From positions 54,962,547-55,026,546 of the forward strand of contig NC_090246.1 of the NCBI RefSeq assembly GCF_037325665.1: a DNA stretch of 64,000 bases, in the 5' to 3' direction. This DNA is from Littorina saxatilis (Eukaryota > Mollusca > Gastropoda > Littorinimorpha > Littorinidae). Positions 11,375 to 24,900 of the stretch are shown here, piece by piece. A model generated the notes under the pieces. That model did not search any database. It was not told where the DNA came from and saw only the letters and a list, made by a program, of their open reading frames with translations. Made by a program: the position numbers and the translations under genes. Position 1 is the stretch's first letter, and every line of letters starts with the position of its first letter.

Positions 11375-13641
11375 TCAATCACATCCGACTTGGGTGTCGT
11401 AATCTGGCTTGTCTTTGTCGCTCGTGTCGACAAGCCTGCCAAATTTCTCCTCAAACCAGGCGGGGTGCTCACGTTCGAATGCCATGGCCTCGCTCACTGC
11501 ATTGAGCCACTCTTTCCCTCCTTGCAGCTCCTGTACATTGCCCTGCAGTGGCAAGTTCACCTGAAACACATCACACACATGAGAGCTGGACCCAACAGAG
11601 ATAACAATCAGAGAATTCAGGCTGTCGATCTTTACCATTAGACTGGTGCAAAGAGAAGTGTGATCTATGACTGCAAAGAGGCAAGCAGACATGCTACTCT
11701 TCTCAGTTAACTGGGGTGAATAAATATTACAAATCAAGCATCTTTTTAAAAGCAACAACTGCAGTAAAATAAATCAACAAAGCAGCAACTTCAGTAATTT
11801 GCACATCTGTTAGCTTTCTGAGTAGAGTGCTAAGTATCCATTGAATTACCTTTCACGCTCTCTTAGCAATTCACAAACTCGAAATGCTAGATCCTATCAG
11901 CCACGTACTGTACGGAGCATTCCTTTAATTTCACAAGAACATAATTCATCCTGGGGCTCACCGTTGACAAGTTCATGTTGTTTTCGTCCAGGCCATGAAT
12001 GTGAAGTAGACAAGACTTCAAGCGGGTGGGTAGCAGGTAGAAAGATGGTGGCAGTGCAGAGATCGGAAGACGGTGCTTAGACGCAGTATGCTCAAAACGG
12101 ACCATCATCACCTTGGAAACATCTTCCCCACTGGCGATCTTGCCACAGATGTGCTTGATTCCTGGTGTGAACAGGTCCCCCTCCGGACCTAGGTCGGCTT
12201 CTTTGTACACCTGCCCTTTCTGGAAGGCTTGGTACTGGCGACAGGCTGCCTGATGAACAAGAGAAACATGTGTCAAAAAGGACTGGAAAAAGTACGGGAC
12301 AGCTTTTACTGGGAAGGAAAAGTGAAGGGGTGGTAAGTGAGAGCTCGTGTCAAGCATGCGCATCAATTACCGCCTTTCCTAATAAATTATCGGCCGTACT
12401 CAGCATCGGGGATGAAGCTGTCTTTCTCAAAGCTCTTTCCTTCAAAAACATCAGAAATAAATATTTCAAACCTAAAGCTGCTCACCTTGAAAAGTTGACT
12501 GCGGTCAACCCCACTTTTACCATGTATTGAGATGACCAAAGCCTGAACTTGCTGAAGGCATATGCGCTCTACTTTAAATCATGACCCTGCTGCACATGAC
12601 CTTCAAAAATTGATAAGGGTCAACCAGACTTTTACCATGGATGGAAACCACTGAACCCTGAAAGGATATTGTGAAGTTCCGAAGCTCTACCTAAAAAACA
12701 TCTATAATAACCTGAACATGAAGCTTTTTTTGGACAACAAATGCACAGTTCCTGCTGAGTATTATTTATACTTCTAATGATTCCTCAAGTGAATATAAGT
12801 GAAGAAGAAAACAAAACATTCAGTTTTGTCTCATTCAGGAAAGGAGCTTACTTCAGACGATGACAACGTTGGCTAACCCGAAGGGTCAGAGGTGTTTTTG
12901 ATGCTATTTTAACAGAAACTGAACAGTTACCATTATACATATTTTGTTTGTTTGTTTGTTTGTTACATAAGCTTTGTTGTATCTATTATTTAGTCAAGTT
13001 AGTTTAAAATGCGTCATGGAAGATGACATACTTGAGAGGTGACGATGATGACAACATCGGCTTGGTTAATCTTGCCAGACAGCCAGCAGTAGCTGTTTGC
13101 CGTCTTGCGAACGTCAGCCAGCTGTTCCGGTGCAAACATGACGTCACACTGGCAGTGGAGCGTGAGGAAGGTGGAGAAGTTGTTCAGGGCCTGGCTGAAG
13201 TACTTGTGGTCCTCTGAGGCCAGCAGAAGAACCGTCTTTCTGGTTACCTGGGGCACTTTCAATTCTGGAGAACAAAATCAGCCCGTCAAAGTGTTAATGC
13301 CTGCAGAAAAATCAAATTGGTTCAATAGAAACTGTGTACAACCAACCAAATGACGAAAGAAACGAGGATTTAGAAATCGCCCATGTCAACCTTTTACAAT
13401 AGTGAAGAACTATTTTCTCTCATCAGGTGATGTTATCCCCTCTGTTATACACTTTATTCCTCCTGAATTAAGTACAACCTCCTTATGAGAAAGCTGAGGG
13501 GACATTTTTGGTTCTTTCTGACATCTAAAGTTTGTTAAAATCCTGAGAACTCGCATAGAAAAACATTACGGTAATTTTATACTTCTCTTATCCAAGGATT
13601 CTATTCTGAAATAAGAAAAAAGGCGGTGGACTTGCGTGAGG

Positions 13642-13706
<65 letters not shown>

Positions 13707-16361
13707 TGTGTGTGTGTATGTGTGTGAAATAGAGTGTGAGATATAGAGTGTGAGATAGTGAGAGAGAGAGAGAGAGATAAAGAGAGAGAGAAACAAACCT
13801 TTTCCCATGCCAGGAACCAAGGTGTCAAATTTTCTGAAGACGTTGCTGAACCCGTTCACGTTGTTTTCATTGCGGTTAAGCCTTATACCTGTAATTAAAG
13901 AAACATGATTGTAAATATTTTAAAACCTCTCTCTATCTAGCGGACAGTCACCAACACACCAACTGACAAAGTCTCTTCCTCTCTTGATGGTAGTTGTCAA
14001 GAGATATGTTCAAAAGATTGTTATGGATAAGTTACAACTTTGACAGGTGAAAAATAGTTTAGCTACAAAGTACAACTTTGACAGTTGAAGCGGCAATTTG
14101 GCACCAAAATGAATAAATATCAAACCTCTCAGGCTGAAATATATGTAGCTGTATTCAGACATTTGAGTAAGCAAACTGTACCTTCAATGACAGATAAAAA
14201 TAGTTTGGGAATGGCACTTAATTGGCACCAAAATGAATTGCCTCTCTATTTGTATGAAATTGTAATTACGAAAGTCAATGTTTGAGTGAAAAAGGTCAAC
14301 CTTTACCTGCTTTTCCACCAGCCTTACGCTGCTTCCAGAAGAACGAACCCGCAATGAGCCCAGCCACCAGCACCACAGGTACGATCACAGCCGGTACGAT
14401 CACCCTGGCACCAGGACCTGAAGACTCCAATTTTTCGTCTGAGGGTGCAACATGGGGTTCAGAAATTGGCTCCTCGCTTACAGTGGAGGAAGTTGTTGAT
14501 GTTGTGGAAGTTGAAGTTGTTGATGTTGTGGAAGTTGAAGTACCTGCAAAACAAACGACAGTCCTCTCAGAAAGTCACACAACAATTTGTTTTTTAATCA
14601 TTTGTTGCATTGTTGCACTGTGTTGGACTTGGAGCATCCAAATGACAGCTAGAGTGCAACTGAAAGGGTCATAAACAATTGACATTTGTTTGTTTGCACC
14701 CACAAATCAGAAACAAAGGGCTGTACTGTTTTGTATTAATTGTATTGTTTCTGCCTTACTGTGAGTCTGTGTCTCTGACTCTGTTTCCAGGAATTGTCTG
14801 TGCTTTTGTGTGGCTTTGCATTCAATAAACACTTTCTAATTCAGACTTGTGAGAATATGGACAGGCCGGGTGTACAAAGAGGTGTGTACACAGTTTTGAA
14901 CGAGAAGCAATGTTAAATTTAAAGTACCATATATAAGATTACACATCGATCAACAGGTCATGCATGACCTATGGTTTAAAGGTGGTTTTACTGTTATACT
15001 TGCGAGAACACAAAAAATCCAGCTATATTAGCTCTGACCAAAATATTGTGGCCAATCCAAGAGTGTCACATAACCTAACAACAAACTCCTCACCGAATCA
15101 CTTTTCCAGTAAGACAAGCTTGTAAACAAAGTTGACATATATTCATTACTCTTTGTATGATAAGCTGTAACATTCAAGTCATATAATATATACCGTGCAC
15201 CAACGTCAAAAACTCTGGTGGTTAAATTCCGCAATCCAGAATATTGGTGGTAACTTCCGCAAGCCAGAATATTAATTCACAGTATCATAAAGTGCATAAA
15301 TTGTAACTCACTTATACCAAAATTAAATGTTTTAGTTACAGATGTCTTGCATGGTTGGCAGTCTCTGATTCCAAAAGGACCGTTTTTCCAGCACTGGCAT
15401 CCAGCACGATCCGTTCTCAATGTATCTTTTGGCTGAACCTGCATGAAAGAAAAAAATAGCTGAAGTAGGTCCTTTAACCCATTTTGCTTATTTATTTAAT
15501 TGTTATATTTTATTGTTGGTGGTCAATTTAAATAAGATAACTTCTATTACGGTTTGAAAAGTAAAGCAAGTAAAAAAGAATACCACTACCCCCACTTCGA
15601 TCAATTACAGATCCCTAAATCTCACTCTTTTCAAATTACCAATAAAGGTTTTTTTTGTTTGCTGAACTAAACCTGCACTGCAAATGAATCATGCATGCTA
15701 TTATTAAGCTCATGATCATAGTATCACTCTATCACAAAATCCCTCTCCCCAAAAATCAGTCAATTACTTACCTGCACCCTGTACCTTCCACTTGATACAC
15801 CAGTAAAATTATGCACAGCAACACTCCCAGAATTATTCTGAAATGAGAAGAAAAGAAAACTGAATTACTGAGCAAACATCACAACAATAAAATGAGACAT
15901 GAAATCAGAACAAGAAAATCCACACAGCCAAGCATGTTGGCTACTGCATGCAGCTAGCGCGGCGCGCGCGCCCTGATAGGAACAAAGCATTATGGTGAGG
16001 CTCGCAGCGAGGCCGCAGCAACTGGGGGTAATTAAATTTACAGAGTTTATGAACAGAATAAAGTCTTAAATTCAGTGGGGGTCTTAAAAGGGGGGTTCCA
16101 CTGTACATACTTACTCGTCTGATGTAAGTGGTCTGATTCGAAACTCGGTACTGATCATTCACCAGCTGGATGAGGTACTGGGTGAAACTTGCTTTGTCTG
16201 CCCAAGATAGTTTCTCTGGAAATCCAAACTTGACTTCAACCGTAGACTCTGCTGCATATGACTGTGCTATGATCCAAGTTTTCCAGTCCGCCGAATAAAC
16301 AACTGGAATCTTAGTACGATCTGGTTTAAGAAAAAATACATAGTAAGTAAAGGAAAGAGAT

Positions 16362-16417
<56 letters not shown>

Positions 16418-19400
16418 TTACAATTCTTTCCAGATTTATTTTGTTGTTGAAATTTTCATTTCCATTTCTTTATTTTGACTTTTTAAATTGTGTTGTTATT
16501 GTTGACAAATCTGTCCATGAATCCACTTTGACAAGAATGAAAGAATACAATACGTATTCCCAGAAGCAAGTATTTTCTAATACAGCACTTCACATCAAAT
16601 TGTACGCGGTGTTTTCAAATAAATTTCAATAATTATTTTTTAAATCTATAATTAGTATAAATGTATACTTTTCAACATTGACAGTCTGAGTCTGAACACA
16701 AAACAAGCTCTGAGTGATTGACTACAGAACATTGAAGTAATTAACACACAGGACCAGGAGCTACAAACTTATCTTACGGCTAGAAACAGCTCTTCAAACA
16801 CTTAATTTATTGCTTCCCTTTAATTATAAAGGAAGCATGTGATTTGTTACCGGCACGGTTGGCCTAACTAGTGGTAAGGCGTCCGCCCCGTGATCGGGAG
16901 GTCGTGGGTTCGAACCCCGGCCGGGTCATATATACCTAAGACTTTAAAATTGGCAATCTAGTGGCTGCTCCGCCTGGCGTCTGGCATTATGGGGTTAGTG
17001 CTAGGACTGGTTGGTCCGGTGTCAGAATAATGTGGCTGGGTGAGACATGAAGCCTGTGCTGCGACTTCTGTCTTGTGTGTGGCGCACGTTATATGTCAAA
17101 GCAGCACCCCCCTGATATGGCCCTTCGTGGTCGGCTGGGCGTTAAGCAAACAAACAAACAAACAAATCGTATAACCAACTCGATCATGTCCAACATAGGC
17201 ACTTAGACCTGACGGACAGTAAGCCCCTTAAATTTGACTTTTTTATGATTTGTTGTTGTAAATGTAACTGGCTTGCACGGCCTGGAGTTTTCATTGCAAC
17301 CTTCACAAATAGTGCTAACATGGTTTTTTTCTCGGCCACCCGACCTAACAATGTCACACTGATTTTATTGCATTGAAACAAAACTAGATTTAAATAAATA
17401 AATAAAAAGAAATGAAAATATTCATTCTTAGTGGAAAAAAATCCACAAGACACACACAGGAAATATGCATGGGCATACCTCGAGGCGCCAGAACGGAGAC
17501 GACGTATTTTTCATACGATCCTTCAGTAGCTCTGGTAACCGGAAGACTGGCGAGTTTGACCTGGTAGGTTTCCGCAGATTGTAAAGGAAAGATAGAGTAA
17601 ACAAACCTCAGGCTCTGCAAACAGACAATCAACCATTATTGGGAAATTCATGAAAAAGTGCAATAATGACCATCCTTCAACTATCATTATCTGTGACTAA
17701 ACTGTTCCCGTGTTCATTCTCCGACAAAAACAACAACAAACAAAACCATATAATTTTGTTATTCTTTTTAAGCAAGTGATAGAATTTTGGAGTGAAAGTT
17801 GTAAAGTAAACTCAGCAGTCCCTCTAATGAACGGACACCCTTGGGCCATAGCAAAACTGTCCCGTACATTGCAGGTGGCTGGTCACGGGAGGAGTGACCG
17901 GCACACCACCCCCTCCCCCATACCCGCACACAGAGACACACAAACAACAGGATTGAGTCTATGCTAACCACTTCTTGTGGCTACTAACCAATGACAACAA
18001 ACTCCTAATATTTCTTTAAACGTTCTGTAAACAATTATTTGTATGAATGGTGTTGAAAAGAAGAGATAAAATAAATCCTCAAGGCAGTGAACGCACTCAC
18101 CATGCACTGATGAAACCAGCCACACAAACACAGCACAGAGGCACGTGTGCAGATGCTTTGCGAGAATGAGCTTGAAACCCAGCAAAATAAAAAGCAGCAA
18201 ATAGAGCTGCATGTCATAATCATGTAATTTATTTATTTTCTTCTTGTCTGGCTTTATTTATTTATTTTTTTACGAGAATTTATATCGCGCACATATCTCA
18301 CCACACAAGGTGACTCAAGGCGCATGTTACATTATGGCATTCCGTTTGTCAAATAATTATTTGGATACTTTTTCATGTTCCATATTACATGGCCGTATAA
18401 AATTTCATCTCACACGGCATCACTGCAGAGCGCCTAGAACTGTACCCACGGAATATGCGCGATATAAGCCTCATTGATTGATTGATTACATAACGCCTCC
18501 ACAGAAAAAGAATAAGATTATTGCAGGGTCAAGCAAAGTCCAAAGATTTCATTTCGGCTGCCTCACCTGTCAACCTCAGCTGAAATTGCAACTACAGAAG
18601 GGGATAGCTATGAAAGCGACGAACAAAGTGATTCAGCTTCTAATGATTTGGAAGAAACTTCAACAAAACGAACATCCTCAAAACATTGACTTAGTGCAAG
18701 ACTGTTTTTAAGAATTGATTGACGCTGGGTTGATGTGTTCGCAAAGACAAACATGCAAGTTAAAAAAAATAGTTTGCCGGATTGGTTGCATACAATGCAC
18801 TACAGCAAATCACAGCGTGTAAATCTAACTCGGCTTGCATGCGCTTTCTCTTTGCTCATTCTGAATGCTGAACTCTGATGTAAAGTGTCCATATGGTGGC
18901 GCAGTGCCCATAATTATGCTCAGTGCGCCTTTTGACACGATGGGGGGAGTTCTTATGGGACATTTTAAGATTGTATGCGCCAATGGCGCATTAGTAAACC
19001 AAACCCTGAATGTGTGTCTTAAATCGTTAACAGGCAGATTGGTGTCGACGACAGTTTTTCATTTTAATGTAATCATTTTAATGGACGATAAAGTGCTGTT
19101 ATTCTTACTGTTATAAAAACGCAAACATCTTCGATACTCACTGTACTGTTGGACATGTCAAATGCTGTTAAGTCAAACAGCCTGCAGATAAGGTTGCCAC
19201 TTCCCACAGGTTGCATTCGCAGATAAAATCCTTTGATATGTTGACGGCTAGTCACTGCAAAAAAACCACCAGCACTTTTGCATTAGAATAGAACTTCACC
19301 AACAGCAAGCACACACTGAATTACACTATTAGTATTAGTCAAAAGAAAAGTTCACCCTCCAAGGTTTATGAAACTAATGCAGATTTGTAGGCTACATTGT

Positions 19401-21852
19401 TAATTACACATCGGTTAACATGCTTCCATTTGAAACTTCAAGGTCTTCATCGGGGATTGACGCCCGACCAAAGGTAATTGAAGCCCGACGGAGCGAAGCG
19501 ACGGAGGGCTTCAATAATTATTAGACTTTGGGAGGGCGTCAATCCACGATGAAGACCGAGAAGTTTCAAATGGAAGCATGTTAATGTTATTGTAATTCAA
19601 TCTGACGACGATCTCTTTCCTGCTTTCATGCGGTTGTAAACAGACAGAATTGGTTCTGTTCTGTTCACACACTACTTTCAGTCCACCTACCTGCAAGGGT
19701 CAAGTCCCAAGAAATATGTCTCTGTATTCCTATCGTATCACTCTGCTCCTGTTTTGTTTTCTTTCACACACATTTTTCCTTCTTTTTTTGACGGGTTTCT
19801 GGACAGCAAACTCTAAAACAAATTCTTTTCATCACAAATGCGATCTTTGGAATTGACTGACGTAGTCCGGAAGAATTCATGTATCAACTTACGTCACGGT
19901 ATTCGACGTCATCACTTCCCATACCTTATGGTCTCGGTATTTCGTTGGCCTTCATATTTCCTACTTGTAACATGACCCTCAAAACTAACCGAGACTAGTT
20001 GAGGGTGCATCAATGCGCCTCGCCAGCAGGTTTTATGCATTTTTTAGCGAGTGGTTATCGAAAATAGTAATGACCGGTAATTTTTAATGAGTTGGGGCAT
20101 TCTGACAAATCACAGGATCTGTTTCATTAAAACGCAAACTTGATTGAATTACAATATACGTTAAAGGTCAATCCTACTGTCTAACTTTTTTTTTAAGACT
20201 CCCTCCTTTTTATTCCGTCAAGACTTGATTTTCTTAGATTTTTGCGGACTTCTTAAAAATACAGTACTTTAAAATCAAATTGAAGCATCAGGTTATGTGC
20301 GCGCGCGTGTGCAACAACCAGTATCAAGACATAATTGGTTCAATATTGTGCAACAACATCAGCTGCCATATTAGCAAAATGTGCTATTTCCGCAAGTTAA
20401 ATGATGAGCTGGGGAAACTCACCATCAATTGGCCCTTTCCATTCATATTTCACTCCTGAAGCGTCATATACAGAAATGGCTGCTCTGAATGGTGATGCTT
20501 GAAAATCACGCGGCTTTGACACTGACTGCCCAGCTGACAGGTTGGCAGGAAAGATGTCATACCTTGAACAATCTGAAACACAATACAAATTATATACTTT
20601 TAGTCTCATACGAGGACAGTAACACTGTGTTTAATTTAAAATAAGCACACAAATGTCTTCCTTTCTATTCCAATGTTTCATTGACATTGAATCCTATCAA
20701 ATAATAAACTCTTTTGTTTGTTGGTTCTTTTAGTTTGGAGTGTCACCAAGTCTTCTTTTTTTCAGATTTCTCTCACAGACAGGAGTTCCATGTGTAATTT
20801 GTAGATTCTGCTTCAAAAGTTGTATAAACACACACGCACACACACACACAAGTTATGCAGGGGAGGAGAATTGATATTCACACTGGTTCAACACCTTCCA
20901 TTTTACTATTTTTAGAGAACACAAGAAGGGCAAAGCCCATACGACTCACATGCTTGACCTTGACATGACCTTGACCTTCAGGGTCAAGGTCAAATAACTA
21001 AACCTAGCAATGACATCATACACTAAGAACTGCTTTACACATTTTTCCTACCAAAATACATGTGACCTTGACCCAAGGTCAAGGTCATCCAAGGTCATGC
21101 AACACAAAGCTGTTAATTCAAGACATAGGAAGTACAATGGTGCTTATTGGCTCTTTCTACCATGAGATATGGTCACTTTTAGTGGTTCACTACCTTATTT
21201 TGGTCACATTTCATAAGGGTCAAAGTGACCTTGACCTTGATCATATGTGACCAAATGTGTCTCATGATGAAAGCATAACATGTGCCCCACATAATTTTTA
21301 AGTTTGAAACAGTTATCTTCCATAGTTCAGGGTCAAGGTCACTTCAAAATATGTATACAATCCAACTTTGAAGAGCTCCTGTGACCTTGACCTTGAAGCA
21401 AGGTAAACCAAACTGGTATCAAAAGATGGGGCTTACTTTGCCCTCTATATCATATATAGGTGAGGTATTCAATCTCAAAAACTTCAGAGAAAATGGGAAA
21501 AATGTGAAAAATAGCTGTTTTTAGACAACATTTATGGCCCCTGCGACCTTGACCTTGAAGCAAGGTCAAGATGCTATGTATGTTTTTTGGGGCCTTGTCA
21601 TCATACACCATCTTGCCAAATTTGGTACTGATAGACTGAATAGTGTCCAAGAAATATCCAACGTTAAAGTTTTCCGGACGGCCGGCCGGCCGGACGACCG
21701 GACGGACGGACGGACGGACGACTCGGGTGAGTATATAGACTCACTTTTGCTTCGCATGTGAGTCAAAAATGAAATGCAGACACCTTTTTTGCATTTAGTC
21801 AAGTTTTGACTAAATGTTTTAACATAGAGGGGGAATCGAGACGAGGGTCGTG

Positions 21853-21931
<79 letters not shown>

Positions 21932-24900
21932 GATTCAGACTAAACTACAGGACCGATCTTTATGAAATTTGACATGAGAGTTCCTGGGTATGAGATCCCC
22001 GGACATTTTTTTTAATGTTTTCGATAAATACCTTTGATGACGTCATATCCGGCTTTTTGTAAAAGTTGAGGCGGCACTGTCACACCCTCATTTTTCAATC
22101 AAATTGATTGAAATTTTGGCCAAGCAATCTTCGACGAAGGCCGGACTTCGGTATTGCATTTCAGCTTGGTGGCTTAAAAATTAATTAATGACTTTGATCA
22201 TTAAAAATCTGAAAATTGTAAAAAAAAAATTTTTTTTATAAAACGATCCAAATTTACATTCATCTTATTCTTCATCATTTTCTGATTCCAAAAACATATA
22301 AATATGTTATATTTGGATTAAAAACAAGCTCTGAAAATTAAAAATATAAAAATTATGATCAAAATTACATTTTCGAAATCAATTTAAGAACACTTTCATC
22401 TTATTTCTTGTCGGTTCCTGATTCCAAAAACATATATAGATATGATATGTTTGGATTAAAAACACGCTCAGAAAGTTAAAACGAAGAGAGGTACAGAAAA
22501 GCGTGCTATCCTTCTCAGCGCAACTACTAACCCGCTCTTCTTGTCAATTTTACTGCCTTTGTCATGAGCGGTGGACTGACGATGCTACGAGTATACGGTC
22601 TTGCTGAAAAATTGCATTGCGTTCAGTTTCATGCTGCTACTTGACTAAATGTTGTATTTTCGCCTTACGCGACTTGTTATTTAAATAGGAAAGGGCTGGG
22701 CAAAGGCAGTGACATTGTAACCTAGCTATCACTGAAAAAGACACTTGCAGTGAGTGTAATTCCGAGTGATGAAATGAGAAGGCTCTGTGGGGCGACTGTC
22801 ACTCTCAGGACCAAAAACAAAAAAAGTTATAACTTATGAAGTGTAAATGCTGAATTGACTAGCTGTTACTTCGCAGAGACTGAGTATGCATCGCTTCTAG
22901 AGATCAGATCTGAAGCAGGTGCACGAGAAAGTTAATACATGTACCACCCAAAAGAAATCGAGCCAGCCGCGCCGCCGGATAGGTTGAAATCACACACACT
23001 GACCTCAGTTTCAACCCATATAGTGTTGGTCTATATACGGTATCATGCGAGAGAGATATCTACCACAGCTTTGAAGAAAAAAACACCAAGTGATCAATAC
23101 ATGTACTCACTGGCTTTGAACAGCGTACAGGTAACATTTATCTGAAAACAAACAAACATTTTTATTTTTATTTAAATGCATTATTAGTACTTGTATGTAT
23201 TACAATGAACTTATTATAGTCCGCACCCTACATTTGGTATGCATGTCTGAAATGCACAGTATTCAAGGAACCCATCATTATATTTTCCACTCATCTAATC
23301 TGAAGTGCATGCATTATTCTTTATAGACAGTTTTGTTTTCTCTCTATAGATGCATAATACTCAAATATATATATATATGAAATAATGTTAAACTTAAAAA
23401 CTCAAGAGTGTGGGAATAGGGGAAGGTCTTCTTCTTCCGAAGAGGACTGGGTTCTTGCGAACGTCTCAGAGTCCTGCTGTTGAGTCACTGTTACCGAGAT
23501 TGGCTAGCTCCGGCAAACAGGGAGATTAAAAAGGTGGGGAGGTTAAAACTATGTACAGGGGAGAGTGCGTTCAAGGGACTCTCATGCCCGACTGCAGAAG
23601 ACTGCCGCCGAGACGGGAGCGAAACGACTCCAGGGAGGGGGCCGACGATACCAATGTTGGTAACTTATTCCATTCGGAGATTGTGCGGGGGGGGGGGGGG
23701 GGGGGGGGGAATGAATTTGAAAGGGCTGGGTGGAGGTCGTACTCCTGGTGCAGCCGGCTAGCTCCCCGTTTGAGAGGGTGAGAGGGAGAGGTGTACGCCG
23801 CTGCGGCGATGGCTTCTCGTGAGTTTTTGATTTTGTACATCACTTGTCGCATGTTTCGACGGCGGGTCTCCAAGGCTTTCCCAGTTGAGTTTGTTGAGCA
23901 TAGTGGTAACGGAGCCAGGGTTCCTGTCTGTGTAGTTGTTGAACACATACGTAGCTATATATTATATGATTTCAATGCGACTCGCTGTTAAGCTTATCTG
24001 CAATACACGTTATTGTGTACAGGCTCTGAATCTAAAACGCAACAAACGGCTGCAAGTCACACGAACTAGAGCGGTGGCGGTTGACGGTTCAGAGGAACTG
24101 GCGCTATGCAGAACCATCGTCTGCTACGAGAAAAATGTTTTGCGTGACATGTTTCCGGGTTTTTCTTTTTTCAAACTTTCAAAACTTCGAATTGTACTGA
24201 TCTTGTCTTGATGAAAAAAGAATTATTTCATGATTTAAGAATGTTTGTGTAACAAACTGTCGATTTATTATTTACATTTTAAAGGTTAGGTCTAGCATCA
24301 AAACGCCTCGAGGTGCCTGATAGTCCGTTCGGATAGTCTACGAAAATAAATTCTTTGAAAATGTCTCACTCTCGACAGAAAGCAGCCAGGATGTTCCCGT
24401 TCGGTGAGCGTTCAAATGGAATTATGCTTGCACTGTATGTAGAGGCCCGGGGAGTTCAGTGATGGTTTACGGGAGGCTTACTGTGCCTTTAATATGGACC
24501 ACTTTTAACCAATAGAGGAAAAGAAAAGATATTGGTTGTTCACTGCAGTTGGGTACCACAGAGGGTCAATGGATCAAAATAAATAAGTTTGACAGTTTTG
24601 TTCGTTACTACGCTTCTTTATGTGTGTCTGAATGTTGCTTGATGATGTTAAAGCTATCATTATTAAACAATACTTTTACTAAAATTTTTGTTGTTGTGTA
24701 TTCGTAATTTGGGCGAATACGTCAATTCGAGAGGCCAATTTATGGCGAATAATTTGTGACATGCTGTTGGATGAAGCAATAACTCGGTTGTACGGAATGA
24801 AAGAAACACGAAAAAGCCCATGAGCAGTTTATAACTTATCATAACTTCATAAGGCACAAAAAAAGAGTTGTATGTTTCTGGTAACATGGCTACAAAAAAT

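Noticed and set aside
13566-13859. Ser/Leu/His-rich frames over the TG/AG tracts
   Set aside because: Microsatellite translation; only the short start of this frame (13888-13799) is a true receptor exon.
16907-16917. B box suggesting a tRNA gene
   Set aside because: Acceptor stem does not close and a SINE body with CAAA tail follows; it is a SINE.
21062-21250. Frame starting MTLTQGQGHPRSCNTKLL, found in all HLE2 copies
   Set aside because: Repeat shadow: translated GACCTTGACC words, no independent support.
23480-23781. Plus-strand Gly-rich frames
   Set aside because: Antisense to the LINE fragment and run through a G homopolymer.
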